Numbered from the stretch's first letter, positions 1 through 7,312 are shown. The stretch: DNA of 14,485 nucleotides from Clostridiales bacterium (GCA_003487955.1 DNNJ01000021.1:2968-17452); one strand, 5' to 3'. Program-made: numbers and translations. Notes: generated from the letters alone by a model not told the origin.

Positions 1-105
1 AGTTTGCAAGCTGTAGGATTTTTTGCATCCGTGAACTCTTAGAATTATTCGTGTCCGAAACCGTGAGCGGTAGTTTTATTATTTTTCGGCTTCGGTAAGT
101 TGTAC
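1..105. other. Non-coding left edge, possible end of a structured repeat
   Basis: No gene is visible in this stretch, which follows the last gene of the minus-strand surface operon. Two segments, 55-63 and 87-95, can pair over nine positions in a minus-strand transcript if one G-U pair is allowed, but no T-run follows, so this is not a standard terminator. A small GGAT/ATCC pairing is also present around 17-30. The block looks like one end of a longer extragenic repeat cut by the window edge. That is inference from its style only. Confidence 0.25.
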
Positions 106-873
106 CTATTTTATTTCTTTTACAGTATCTTTGTTTCCAAAAATTACTTTAAACATGAATACAGGTAGTACAATTTGCCTGGTAATTCTCTTTGGTTCCT
201 TAATAAGTCTGTACAGCCACTCCAAACCGAGGTTTATAAATATGTCAGGTGCTCTTTTGACAAACCCTGCTAAACCATCCAATGTCCCGCCGTTTCCAAT
301 AATTACATTGGCGTTTATTTTACCCTTGTTGTATTCTATCCATTGTTCCTGCTTTTTAGCACCGAATCCGACAAACAGAATATGAGGCTTATGCTTATTT
401 ATATCTTCAATAAGGGACAATTCTTCATAGTGACCGAATTCTCCCAAATGAGCACCTTTGAAATATCCGTGCTGAGCTCCGACAATTTTAGTTCCCGGAT
501 ATTTATTTTGAACATTTTTCATAGCAGCTTCAGCCACTCCCGGTCTTCCCCCCACAACATACAGCTTCAGACCTTTTTCATCTGCCATTTTAAGCAAATT
601 TATCGATAAATCATATCCTGCCACCTTTTCCTTTAAAGGAAGTTTTTTAATTTTTCCAGCATATATCAAACCCACTCCGTCAGGAACATTGATGTCTGAT
701 TGATTCATTAGATTTAAAAATTCTTCATCCTTTTGGCACATCATGATTATTTCCGTATTTGGAGTATAAATTATATACTTTTCATCATTTTCTATCTTTT
801 GCTCCGTGAGCTTCAAAACTTCATTCATGGATATATTATTAATTCTCACACCCATTATACTTAATCTATCCAT
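106..873 (-). CDS. tagA: WecG/TagA/CpsF family glycosyltransferase (GT26), N-acetylmannosaminyltransferase
   Basis: This 255-aa protein has the hallmarks of GT26 transferases. TPN lies at residues 37-39 and PDGVGL at 64-69, so Thr37 and Asp65 coincide with the catalytic positions known in TagA/TarA. A VGG segment near 107 and the FVGFGAKKQEQW and NGGTLDGLAG segments follow. The C-terminal tail, rich in Arg, Lys and hydrophobic residues (GLEWLYRLIKEPKR onwards), matches the membrane-associating tail of the family. Members transfer ManNAc to GlcNAc-PP-undecaprenol on the inner face of the membrane, which starts a linkage unit for wall polymers. The ATG overlaps the end of csaB by 8 bp and has AAAGGA at a good distance, so the two are probably translationally coupled. 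It is last in the operon. The sugar specificity is inferred from the family and could differ. Confidence 0.9.
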   Translation of the reverse strand: MDRLSIMGVRINNISMNEVLKLTEQKIENDEKYIIYTPNTEIIMMCQKDEEFLNLMNQSDINVPDGVGLIYAGKIKKLPLKEKVAGYDLSINLLKMADEKGLKLYVVGGRPGVAEAAMKNVQNKYPGTKIVGAQHGYFKGAHLGEFGHYEELSLIEDINKHKPHILFVGFGAKKQEQWIEYNKGKINANVIIGNGGTLDGLAGFVKRAPDIFINLGLEWLYRLIKEPKRITRQIVLPVFMFKVIFGNKDTVKEIK

Positions 874-1927
874 TTGTTATTTCCTTTAATATTTTATAAT
901 TGATATTGGTTAATTCCCGTAATTCTTCAACACTTTTTAAAAGCATTGCTTTTTCTTCACTCTCATTTTTCATTTTTTCTATTATTTCGTCATAAATAAT
1001 ATTCTCGTCAATATTATCTATTGTACAGGCTATCTTCATGTTGACGCTGTTTACAAAGTGGTCTACCTTCTGATCATATGAAACAGCAACGATGGGCACA
1101 TTGGCAGCCGCAGCAAAAATCAGCGAATGAAGTCTCACTCCAACCATCACATCCATAGTTTTAATAATATCAAAAGCATCACCGGTTGACAGTCTCTCCT
1201 TATAGTAAACAGCTTTACTGCCTAATATTTCTTCAACCTGAGCAATAAGCTGCAAATCCTCCTTATAATAAAATGGTATGAAATGACATTCTATTCCATC
1301 ATCAATCAGTCTTTCTGCAACCTTGCTTATTTTAACACTGACATCCGAATCCTTCCAATTTCTTAATGAAAAACAAACCTTCCTCACACTTTGTTTTTCA
1401 TATTCAAAGGAGTCGTCTTTTCTGATATCTATTACTGGGTCTGTTGAAAGAAAAATTTTCTTTTCATCCACACCTAAGGCTTCCAAGAATTCCTTGGAAT
1501 GCTTATCCCTCACAGTTATGTAGTCAACCAATGACAATGTGTTTTGAACTGCATTAATGCTTTTTTCACTGATTAAAGGACCAATGCCTTGGCTTAACAT
1601 CACAACCTTATTATTCATAAGCTTTGCAAGCCTTATTAAAAATAAATAATAATAAATGCTTCTTTTACTGGTTACATCCTGCAAAAGGCTGCCTCCGCCA
1701 AAAATCAGCACATCGGCTGACTTAAGCGCATTTAATATAGACAACACATTGTACCGGTCAATTGTGTTTACATTGTATCTTTTACTTGTTGTTATCTTAT
1801 TTCCGGAAAGAACTGTTATATTTTCTCTGTCAGTTATCTCAAATATTTGTTTCAGTGTCATTTCCAATATTGCTTCATCGCCTAAATTACCAAAGCCGTA
1901 ATAGCCTGCCAACAACATTTTTTTCAC
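866..1927 (-). CDS. csaB: Polysaccharide pyruvyl transferase CsaB
   Basis: CsaB adds ketal-linked pyruvate to the secondary cell-wall polymer, making the ligand for SLH domains of S-layer proteins. The protein opens with GYYGFGNLGDEAIL at residues 7-20, the typical N-terminal loop of the family. It carries LIFGGGSLLQD near 75-85, SQGIGP near 112-117, GVRLHS at 263-268 with the conserved His, and SYDQKVDHF near 283-291, all expected for pyruvyl transferases. I chose a GTG start at 1927. It is preceded by AGGAG 8 bases away and overlaps the upstream TGA stop in a GTGA junction. The upstream ATG at 1966 lies inside the previous gene and lacks this signal, while the internal ATG at 1918 would lose three residues. 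Length is 353 aa, normal for CsaB. It sits third of four genes in the surface-polymer operon. Confidence 0.94.
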   Translation of the reverse strand: MKKMLLAGYYGFGNLGDEAILEMTLKQIFEITDRENITVLSGNKITTSKRYNVNTIDRYNVLSILNALKSADVLIFGGGSLLQDVTSKRSIYYYLFLIRLAKLMNNKVVMLSQGIGPLISEKSINAVQNTLSLVDYITVRDKHSKEFLEALGVDEKKIFLSTDPVIDIRKDDSFEYEKQSVRKVCFSLRNWKDSDVSVKISKVAERLIDDGIECHFIPFYYKEDLQLIAQVEEILGSKAVYYKERLSTGDAFDIIKTMDVMVGVRLHSLIFAAAANVPIVAVSYDQKVDHFVNSVNMKIACTIDNIDENIIYDEIIEKMKNESEEKAMLLKSVEELRELTNINYKILKEITNG

Positions 1928-4071
1928 TTCAGCCTCTCCTGTATTTTCATAAATGCTTTGTAACATATACTACATATCAAAACAAGTACACAGCCTATGA
2001 CAATGCCAAAGCCAAGGGCAATTACCGTTCTTGCAAAAGAAAGGTAAATCGGCGTCCTTATATGTGAAAAAGTATTTATTACAGACGATGTACCGATTGC
2101 TCCCGTCAGCATAAACATTCCCGTATAAAACTCGGAGCTCTTGCTTGCGGCAAACACAGCACCGAATATCGCAGGAAATGCTATTAAAAATTCCTTTGTT
2201 CGAGGTCTTGCCAAAAGAACATATTCCATGAAATTTCTTGTTATCATTTCAATGCTTGAAGGCTGGATTTCTGTTTCATGTCCTGTCCTTGAAATATAAA
2301 CATATGCAGCAGCACCGATAATAACTGCAATTATGCCGTAATAAATTTTTATTTCCTTGTTTAAAAACCTTACTGCAGTGTTTACTACTCCTTTAACCGA
2401 ATCCTCATCCTTGTTCATAAAGTAAATTATAAACATGATTATGAAAATCCCGAAGGGCAGAATTTGTGCAAACTTTACCCCTCTGAAAATATCCATTTCA
2501 AGCATGTATTTTACATCAGCAAGCATGGAAGCTGCAAATATTGCACCTGCCAATGCAATTGCGACACTGCCTGCCAGTATCACGGTTGAATAAATAATAA
2601 GCTGTAAATTTGAATATTTCTCTTCCGACTCATAAATTTTCTTTATATATATCATGAAGAAGTAAATTGCAAATCCTGAAAATACTACAGCTGCTCCAAA
2701 GGCAAATCCTTTCTCGGCAAGGCTTCGCATCACTAATGGTATCAATGCTGCAGGCAAAGCAAATAAATATAAATAATTTGCGAATTTGTGTTTAATGTTA
2801 AACATTTTTATAAACAGCATAACTGCAGCCAAGGTAATTCCAAAGGCTATCACAGCCATTCTTTTGGAGCCTATGGAGAAGTTTTTCATAGCTTCGGCTT
2901 TTCCAAGACTTATATTGTGGGCGGATAATCTATTTTCCAAACTGCTAAATGTTCTTTCATATTCATCTTCATCCGTCAGAAATTTCGTGCTATCCTTTTC
3001 TTCAAAGAAAGGCTTAAAATATATAACTCTAATATTTCTTTCAGTAACAGCCCTGAACAAAGTATTTTCAATTTCTTCCGCACCTTCGTAATTATAGTAT
3101 CTATTTCTTTCTCTTATAAAATCCCACATTGTAAATGCACGAAGTGCCTGATACCCGGAATCTTCAACCAGTTCATCCAAACCTTCCTGCTCTAAGTGTT
3201 CCCTTTGTGTTGCACTTTCAATCAAAGCAATTGCTATATTTTCTTCTTTTATGTAATTTAACAATTTGTTTTCATTATTCGGGTACCCCAAGACTTCCTT
3301 GCCGTGTACCAAGTAAATTCTCGGCTGCAGCCCATATCTTTCATTGGCTGCTTTATAAGCATCCGCTAATTTTTCATTGGATGCGGGAAAATTAATTGGT
3401 CTTAATACTACATCCAAACCGGCTTCTTTTGCCATTGATATCTTTTCAGGGTCATAGCCGATACCCATGTTCAATAACCTTGAATCTGCTACTCTTGAAA
3501 CTTCATATACACCTTTGCCTGCTAAGTTAATTATCTTTTCTATTTCGGTATAATATACGTCATCCACTATACCCTTTAATACTATGTAATAAACATTGTC
3601 AAATATATATGTTTTATAAAGCTCGTCAGCATACCTTTCTTTTAATCCTGAAACAATATAGCTGTAAATTTCTTCATCTTCCGTCGTAACTATAACATCG
3701 ACGGGAGTTATTTCATTTTCCGAAATGGCTGCTGCGATTTCTTGGCTGTAATCCTCCTGCCATTTATACTCCTTAATTAATTCTGAAACTATTTCAGCCC
3801 TCAGACTGTAACCGGCTTCAATCAATAATTTAATGGTCTCTTCCTGTATTGCAACAGATTCCGCTCCTAATTCCTTGAACTTTCTCATCCAGTAGCTTAA
3901 GTCATTGTTTGAGCTGTCTGCAAATCTTTTCATTTCATTGTAATCAAGAACTATTTCCGTAGTTTTATACTGTTTTTCAATTTCTATTCTCTGATATATA
4001 GTATATAAACCAACTATCAGCGTAAGACAAATCAAAATCAAAACTATTTTATCAACTTTGTTTAGTTTCAT
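1924..4071 (-). CDS. DUF5693 family multispanning membrane protein
   Basis: This 715-aa protein belongs to the DUF5693 family, whose biochemical role is not established. It has one N-terminal membrane segment (about residues 8-26), then a large soluble part to about residue 400, presumably outside the membrane. The second half holds roughly eight hydrophobic spans, with a short charged loop after the first few. The soluble part includes phrases such as EEIYSYIVSGLKERY, VLRPINFPASNEK and RIYLVHGKEVLGYPN that look like an alpha/beta domain. I chose the ATG at 4071, preceded by AAAGGAGAAAAG; a longer frame to 4128 runs into the upstream gene. The stop overlaps the csaB start by 4 bp. DUF5693 genes are commonly found beside csaB and tagA, so a role in export, assembly or modification of the wall polymer is a reasonable inference. 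Confidence 0.85.
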   Translation of the reverse strand: MKLNKVDKIVLILICLTLIVGLYTIYQRIEIEKQYKTTEIVLDYNEMKRFADSSNNDLSYWMRKFKELGAESVAIQEETIKLLIEAGYSLRAEIVSELIKEYKWQEDYSQEIAAAISENEITPVDVIVTTEDEEIYSYIVSGLKERYADELYKTYIFDNVYYIVLKGIVDDVYYTEIEKIINLAGKGVYEVSRVADSRLLNMGIGYDPEKISMAKEAGLDVVLRPINFPASNEKLADAYKAANERYGLQPRIYLVHGKEVLGYPNNENKLLNYIKEENIAIALIESATQREHLEQEGLDELVEDSGYQALRAFTMWDFIRERNRYYNYEGAEEIENTLFRAVTERNIRVIYFKPFFEEKDSTKFLTDEDEYERTFSSLENRLSAHNISLGKAEAMKNFSIGSKRMAVIAFGITLAAVMLFIKMFNIKHKFANYLYLFALPAALIPLVMRSLAEKGFAFGAAVVFSGFAIYFFMIYIKKIYESEEKYSNLQLIIYSTVILAGSVAIALAGAIFAASMLADVKYMLEMDIFRGVKFAQILPFGIFIIMFIIYFMNKDEDSVKGVVNTAVRFLNKEIKIYYGIIAVIIGAAAYVYISRTGHETEIQPSSIEMITRNFMEYVLLARPRTKEFLIAFPAIFGAVFAASKSSEFYTGMFMLTGAIGTSSVINTFSHIRTPIYLSFARTVIALGFGIVIGCVLVLICSICYKAFMKIQERLK

Positions 4072-4106
4072 CTTTTCTCCTTTATGATAATGGGACGGGG
4101 GTACTG

Positions 4107-4946
4107 TCACCTTTTTCTCAAAACACAAACAACCATCTTAACCAAAAATTCTTTAAAAAAAGGTATCCGAGCCGGATATTTAAAAATGTTTCTCAATGGT
4201 TCCTCCGAATAATATTCTAATTCAAAATTACTGTTTTGTAAAATATTGTTTGCTCTTTTTATTGACATTTTATTAATATATGAAAAATACTCAGGGCCGT
4301 CTTCTTTTTTGCTTATTCGAAAATCAACTCTTTCTTTCCCGTCAGGCAGCTCTTTAACCAGTTCCTTATAGCATTTTATAAGAGTCTTTTCGCTGAAAAA
4401 CACATGTACCCATGGTATTCCTATGGCATCGCTTAAGTGGGCACCATAGGGGTGATTGTATGGGGGAAAATTTAAATAAAGCTTCCCGTCCTTTTTTAAA
4501 ATTCTATAGCATTCTCTAAGCACCATTTCCGGCTTATCAACATGCTCCATGGCATCATTCATAATAATTGTATCAAATATTTCATTTTCAAAAGGCATAT
4601 TTGCAGCATCACCCTGTACAAATTCAAATTTATCCTGCAGTCTATATTCTTTTGCTAAGTTTTCTGCTTCTTCTCTGTACTTTCCTAAAATTTCAATACC
4701 GGTTATTTTTTTTACTCCTTTTGAAGCATAAAAAACAGTCTTGCCTCCTGCACCGCATCCAATATCCAAAACAAACTTATCCTTAAACATTTCATCAACA
4801 GTATTATGCTTAAGGTAAAACTTAATAGTATCAATTCCCTTTTCATACTGCCACTGAGCATAAGTCTTTTTACCTTCATTATGTAAATTAAATGGGTGTA
4901 CCGGCAGCTTAAACAACTTATTTACTGTCACACATAGTTTATACAT
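4107..4946 (-). CDS. Class I SAM-dependent methyltransferase
   Basis: The 279-aa protein carries the class I methyltransferase signature. Motif I is VLDIGCGAGG at residues 59-68, followed by an acidic residue at the end of strand 2 (GIEIL), GDAANMPFEN at 112-121, and the DTIIMNDAMEHV segment at 125-136 typical of methyltransferase type 11/25 domains. The DGKLYLNFPPYNHPYG part suggests a polar small-molecule or sugar substrate, but the target cannot be read. No signal peptide or membrane helix is evident, apart from a hydrophobic patch near the C-terminus. The ATG at 4946 follows GGGAGAAGG at good spacing. It is the first gene after the operon promoter at 5002-5030 and lies 35 bp before the DUF5693 gene. 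Methylation of a wall-polymer or lipid-linked sugar is the contextual guess. Confidence 0.85.
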   Translation of the reverse strand: MYKLCVTVNKLFKLPVHPFNLHNEGKKTYAQWQYEKGIDTIKFYLKHNTVDEMFKDKFVLDIGCGAGGKTVFYASKGVKKITGIEILGKYREEAENLAKEYRLQDKFEFVQGDAANMPFENEIFDTIIMNDAMEHVDKPEMVLRECYRILKKDGKLYLNFPPYNHPYGAHLSDAIGIPWVHVFFSEKTLIKCYKELVKELPDGKERVDFRISKKEDGPEYFSYINKMSIKRANNILQNSNFELEYYSEEPLRNIFKYPARIPFFKEFLVKMVVCVLRKR

Positions 4947-5001
4947 GAATTTACCTTCTCCCTTAGTATTGTTTCTAAATCCTTTTGCTATCTTCTTTGC
5001 A

Positions 5002-5030
5002 ATTATATCATTTCACTTTGCTTAATTCAA
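5002..5030 (-). promoter_or_regulatory. Sigma-A-type promoter of the surface-polymer operon
   Basis: On the minus strand TTGAAT (5030-5025) is followed after exactly 17 bases by a perfect TATAAT (5007-5002). Transcription would start near 4995 and read into the methyltransferase gene, leaving a leader of about 50 bases. Confidence 0.8.
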
Positions 5031-5054
5031 TGCAAATGTTCATGCTTATTAAAC

Positions 5055-5275
5055 TGTGCAAATTTTTGATTACTGTTCACTCTTAGATGTAGACTTCAAT
5101 TTATTTTAGGCAAGTGTGCAAAATTTCAATTACTGTGTGAATTTTGCTGAGTTTTTATCAATTATAAACACATTAGTTGAAATTTTGCTCATATTTAGCC
5201 TCTTATCAACACACTACTTGAAATTTTGCTCATTTTAAAATCCATATACAGTTTAGACCTAAGAGTGAAATGTAA
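5055..5275. repeat. Cluster of related inverted and direct repeats between divergent genes
   Basis: The 424-bp gap 4947-5370 holds two divergent promoters and, between them, several copies of a unit with the core TTGAAATTTTGC. Two direct copies lie at 5177-5192 and 5218-5233, 41 bp apart and each 16 bp identical. Inverted versions lie at 5119-5130 and, more diverged, at 5057-5075. A half copy at 5139-5147 pairs with 5119-5126 (GCAAAATT/AATTTTGC). The outer ends CACTCTTAG (5079-5087) and CTAAGAGTG (5259-5267) are also inverted copies, so the whole resembles a long imperfect palindrome. It has no coding potential. It could be a small non-autonomous element, a set of binding sites, or a structured leader. 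Confidence 0.6.
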
Positions 5276-5314
5276 CTCGGAGGAATTTTTCAAAAAGATA
5301 TCCGTCGTTTTATG

Positions 5315-5343
5315 TTGAAATTTATACTTATTTAATGTAAAAT
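5315..5343 (+). promoter_or_regulatory. Sigma-A-type promoter of the secreted-protein gene
   Basis: TTGAAA at 5315-5320 and TAAAAT at 5338-5343 are separated by 17 bases. Initiation near 5350 would give a leader of about 20 bases carrying AAGGAG (5358-5363) seven bases before the ATG. Confidence 0.75.
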
Positions 5344-5370
5344 GTCAATATACTTTTAAGGAGTTGTTAT

Positions 5371-5853
5371 ATGAAAAAGATAATCATTTTTACATTAATT
5401 TTAGCAATAGCATTCACTGCAGTAATTTACGCTGCGCCGGGAGATACCAATGATCCTATTGTGGTTCTAAGCTATTTGAATGACCGAATCAAAGCATTAA
5501 TCAGCGACTACAAATTAGACGAAATGGAAAATTTGCAGAAAAAAGTTGACGGTTTAGCAAGCGGCGGTACCGGTAGTTCTTCAGCTGCCTTAGAGGTAGT
5601 TGAAATACATGCAGGTGAAAAACTTATTGCAGGAGCAGGAACGGAGCTAATATTAAGAGGCGGCAAAGCTTTTGTAATAGGAAGTGAAATGGGCGGAATT
5701 TCAAATGTTACAGCAGGCAAAGATTTCGTTTCCGGAATGGAGTTTGTTGCCAATCATCTGATGATTGTGCCAAGGAATGACGGTCGAGGTGCCTATACAA
5801 ACGACTACGCTATTTTCATGGTCAGAGGTGCATACGAAATAGTAAAGCAGTAA
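5371..5853 (+). CDS. Small secreted protein of unknown function, beside the csaB operon
   Basis: This 160-aa protein is probably exported. Residues 1-21 form a classic signal peptide (MKK, a hydrophobic core, then IYA before AP), so cleavage after Ala21 is likely. The mature N-terminus has a GDxxDPIVVLSYLNDRI segment, then a helix to about residue 60 that could form a short coiled coil. A flexible Gly/Ser linker (65-72) and a compact domain (73-160) follow, with repeating beta-like phrases such as AGEKLIAGAGTELILRGGKA and NHLMIVPRNDGRG. I recall similar secreted proteins in clostridia but know no assigned function. It is the only plus-strand gene, is read divergently from the surface-polymer operon with its own promoter and AAGGAG, and ends in a hairpin shared with the next gene. 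A cell-envelope role is inferred from the signal peptide and the neighbours. Confidence 0.8.
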   Translation: MKKIIIFTLILAIAFTAVIYAAPGDTNDPIVVLSYLNDRIKALISDYKLDEMENLQKKVDGLASGGTGSSSAALEVVEIHAGEKLIAGAGTELILRGGKAFVIGSEMGGISNVTAGKDFVSGMEFVANHLMIVPRNDGRGAYTNDYAIFMVRGAYEIVKQ

Positions 5854-5857
5854 AAAT

Positions 5858-5887
5858 TTAGGCATACCTAAGGGAGGGTATGCCTAA
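5858..5887. terminator. Bidirectional hairpin between convergent genes
   Basis: A perfect 11-bp inverted repeat (TTAGGCATACC at 5858-5868, its complement at 5877-5887) has an 8-base loop. On the minus strand it is followed directly by AAATTTTTA; on the plus strand a T-rich run comes about nine bases later. It lies between the convergent stops at 5853 and 5905 and probably serves both. Confidence 0.7.
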
Positions 5888-5904
5888 GCCATTAATTTTT
5901 TAAA

Positions 5905-6354
5905 TTAAATATCTCCTGCTTCCTTGATAAGATTAACTTCGCATTTATGACCTGTCCATAAGGTTTCAGCTGTATTAAAGCTGTAGTTTGGATCAATGCC
6001 TCTTATCATTCCTTCCATTGGGTCTAAGCAAAAAATATTACATGGACTTTGAGCTCCCATCTTTTTTGCCATAGCACAAAGCATGCACTTTGTAGCTTCA
6101 GCCTTGAAGTCTTCATTTTCACTTTCAACCGCCCAGTCTGCACAACCGAATAGTTCTGATAACTTCAAAAACACTTCTTTCGGTTTTTCAATTCCAAATT
6201 GTGCTGCACGATATTTACCGGTTTTTATTTGCTCTTCTCTCTTTTCAGAAGTTACTTTTTCAAGTATGTCTTCATTCCCCATTCTAAAAACCGAATCTGC
6301 CAATGCACCTGCATAAATCATTTGTAATAATTTAACTTTTTGTTCTAATACCAT
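5905..6354 (-). CDS. L-2-amino-thiazoline-4-carboxylate hydrolase-like protein
   Basis: The 149-aa soluble protein looks like the ATC-hydrolase-like family (PF14196 type), small cysteine-containing proteins of which very few have a tested activity. The visible signature is a cysteine pair CMLC at residues 90-93, followed by SPCNIFCLDPMEGM at 103-116, with further Cys at 71 and 138. The AxxADSVFRMG start is also typical. The cysteines could be catalytic or bind metal; the sequence does not decide. I chose the ATG at 6354, seven bases after GGGAGG; an upstream in-frame TTG at 6369 overlaps that site and is unlikely. The Shine-Dalgarno is the 3' arm of a hairpin (6358-6401). It follows the sigma-factor gene by 67 bp on the same strand. 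The family call is from recognition, not a search. Confidence 0.6.
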   Translation of the reverse strand: MVLEQKVKLLQMIYAGALADSVFRMGNEDILEKVTSEKREEQIKTGKYRAAQFGIEKPKEVFLKLSELFGCADWAVESENEDFKAEATKCMLCAMAKKMGAQSPCNIFCLDPMEGMIRGIDPNYSFNTAETLWTGHKCEVNLIKEAGDI

Positions 6355-6357
6355 TAT

Positions 6358-6401
6358 AAAACCTCCCAAAATTTGTTTTCAATATATTAGTGGGAGGTTT
6401 T
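6358..6401 (-). promoter_or_regulatory. Hairpin that would sequester the Shine-Dalgarno of the 5905-6354 gene
   Basis: In the minus-strand mRNA, AAAACCTCCCA (6401-6391) pairs perfectly over 11 bp with TGGGAGGTTTT (6368-6358), leaving a 22-base loop. The 3' arm contains the GGGAGG that precedes the ATG at 6354. Read on the plus strand, the same hairpin is followed by a T-rich run, so it could instead stop antisense transcription. Confidence 0.6.
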
Positions 6402-6416
6402 TTATTTTTGTGACAA
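6376..6416. repeat. 41-base intergenic repeat, copy 1
   Basis: This segment matches 11484-11524 in the same orientation at 38 of 41 positions. Two of the three differences fall in the CCTCCC arm that pairs with the Shine-Dalgarno here and has no partner in copy 2. Confidence 0.7.
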
Positions 6417-6421
6417 GAAAT

Positions 6422-7111
6422 TTATTTTTTTAAAAAATCTTTTCTAAGCATAATTTCAGATGCTCTGTAAAAGTTTATTGTATTCACTGTCTGCCTTAAT
6501 TTTTGATATTCCTCATCAAGATGAACTTCTTTTACCCATTTGCTCATTCTGCATTTACACTTTGAATCCGGATTTTTTAATATACATTCATCGTTCAAAA
6601 AGTTACGCAGTTTATTACGTGCACGAGATACCATCTTTCTTACTCCAACCTCATCCTTTTCAAGAATTTCTGCAATATCAGAATAAGGTACCATGCTAAT
6701 ATCACGTAATATATATGCTAATCTTGATTCATTATCCAAACAGTGCAAAGTACCTGTCAGGCATTTATCACACATTTCTCTTACCCATAAGTGTTTGTCA
6801 AAATCCTCATTATCGGGTATCTCTATATCATCACCATGATAATAGTTACTGAGAAAATATGTAGAATATTTATGTTCTTCTTTTGCCATTTTCATAACAA
6901 CCCTTGAAGTAATCGTATACAACCAAGTAGAAATCTTGGAATCACCTCGAAAGGTTTTAAGACTTTTATTTACTTCAAGCCAAACCTCTTGAGCGGCATC
7001 ATCTACAGTATCTTTATTTTGTATCATCCTTCTGCATATTGAATAAACCATCTTTCCATAATTATCGATAATGTATTCGATTGTCAAATTATTATTAATA
7101 ACACTTTCCAT
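6422..7111 (-). CDS. ECF-like sigma-70 family RNA polymerase sigma factor with cysteine-rich tail
   Basis: The 229-aa protein has sigma region 2 at about residues 12-75 (IIDNYGKMVYSICRRM, then DDAAQEVWLEV, then STWLYTITSRVV). Region 4 lies at about 125-172 (SRLAYILRDISMVPYSDIAEIL, then the recognition helix VGVRKMVSRARNKLR). Between them is a CDKC plus Cys124 cluster. After region 4 comes an extra tail of about 55 residues with Cys176 and CKCR at 185-188. Such Cys-bearing tails recall CorE-like sigma factors that sense metal, but the match is only by pattern. I chose the ATG at 7111 after GAGGG. The frame extends upstream to a TTG at 7198, but that TTG is the -35 box of the promoter. No anti-sigma gene is adjacent. 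The ATC-hydrolase-like gene follows and may be co-transcribed. Confidence 0.85.
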   Translation of the reverse strand: MESVINNNLTIEYIIDNYGKMVYSICRRMIQNKDTVDDAAQEVWLEVNKSLKTFRGDSKISTWLYTITSRVVMKMAKEEHKYSTYFLSNYYHGDDIEIPDNEDFDKHLWVREMCDKCLTGTLHCLDNESRLAYILRDISMVPYSDIAEILEKDEVGVRKMVSRARNKLRNFLNDECILKNPDSKCKCRMSKWVKEVHLDEEYQKLRQTVNTINFYRASEIMLRKDFLKK

Positions 7112-7169
7112 ACATACCCTCAGATTTGAAATTTCATTTAAATTATATAATCTTAAAATCACTATCTTA

Positions 7170-7198
7170 ATTATATAACAGGTTATTCCAATTTTCAA
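7170..7198 (-). promoter_or_regulatory. Promoter of the sigma-factor gene
   Basis: TTGAAA (7198-7193) and a perfect TATAAT (7175-7170) are separated by 17 bases on the minus strand. A start near 7163 gives a leader of about 50 bases before the ATG at 7111. Confidence 0.75.
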
Positions 7199-7238
7199 TA
7201 GAAGGAATTATTCGATAATAAAAATCTCTTATTATGCT

Positions 7239-7277
7239 AAAAAAGACAGTCTATAATGCAGTCTAAGCTGTCTTTTT
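7239..7277 (-). terminator. Intrinsic terminator after the VOC gene
   Basis: On the minus strand AAAAAGACAG (7277-7268) pairs with CTGTCTTTTTT (7249-7239), so the stem runs directly into a run of six T. It lies about 36 bases after the stop at 7313 and separates the VOC gene from the sigma-factor promoter. Confidence 0.8.
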
Positions 7278-7312
7278 AATAGAATTAGTAATTCTTACTT
7301 TAAGGTACAAAA

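Noticed and set aside
131..609. Open plus-strand frames opposite tagA
   Set aside because: They overlap a clear glycosyltransferase gene, have no ribosome binding sites and give low-complexity proteins; antisense shadows.
1928..1966. Longer csaB start at 1966
   Set aside because: It lies inside the DUF5693 gene and adds residues not typical of CsaB; the GTG at 1927 has the ribosome site.
4072..4128. Longer DUF5693 start at 4128
   Set aside because: It adds a charged, non-family stretch overlapping the methyltransferase end and bypasses the strong AAAGGAG before 4071.
5177..5233. Possible CRISPR array
   Set aside because: Only two short direct copies, other copies inverted, no regular spacers and no cas genes.
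7112..7198. Sigma-factor start at the TTG 7198
   Set aside because: That TTG is the first base triplet of the -35 box of a TTGAAA-N17-TATAAT promoter, so it would not be in the mRNA.
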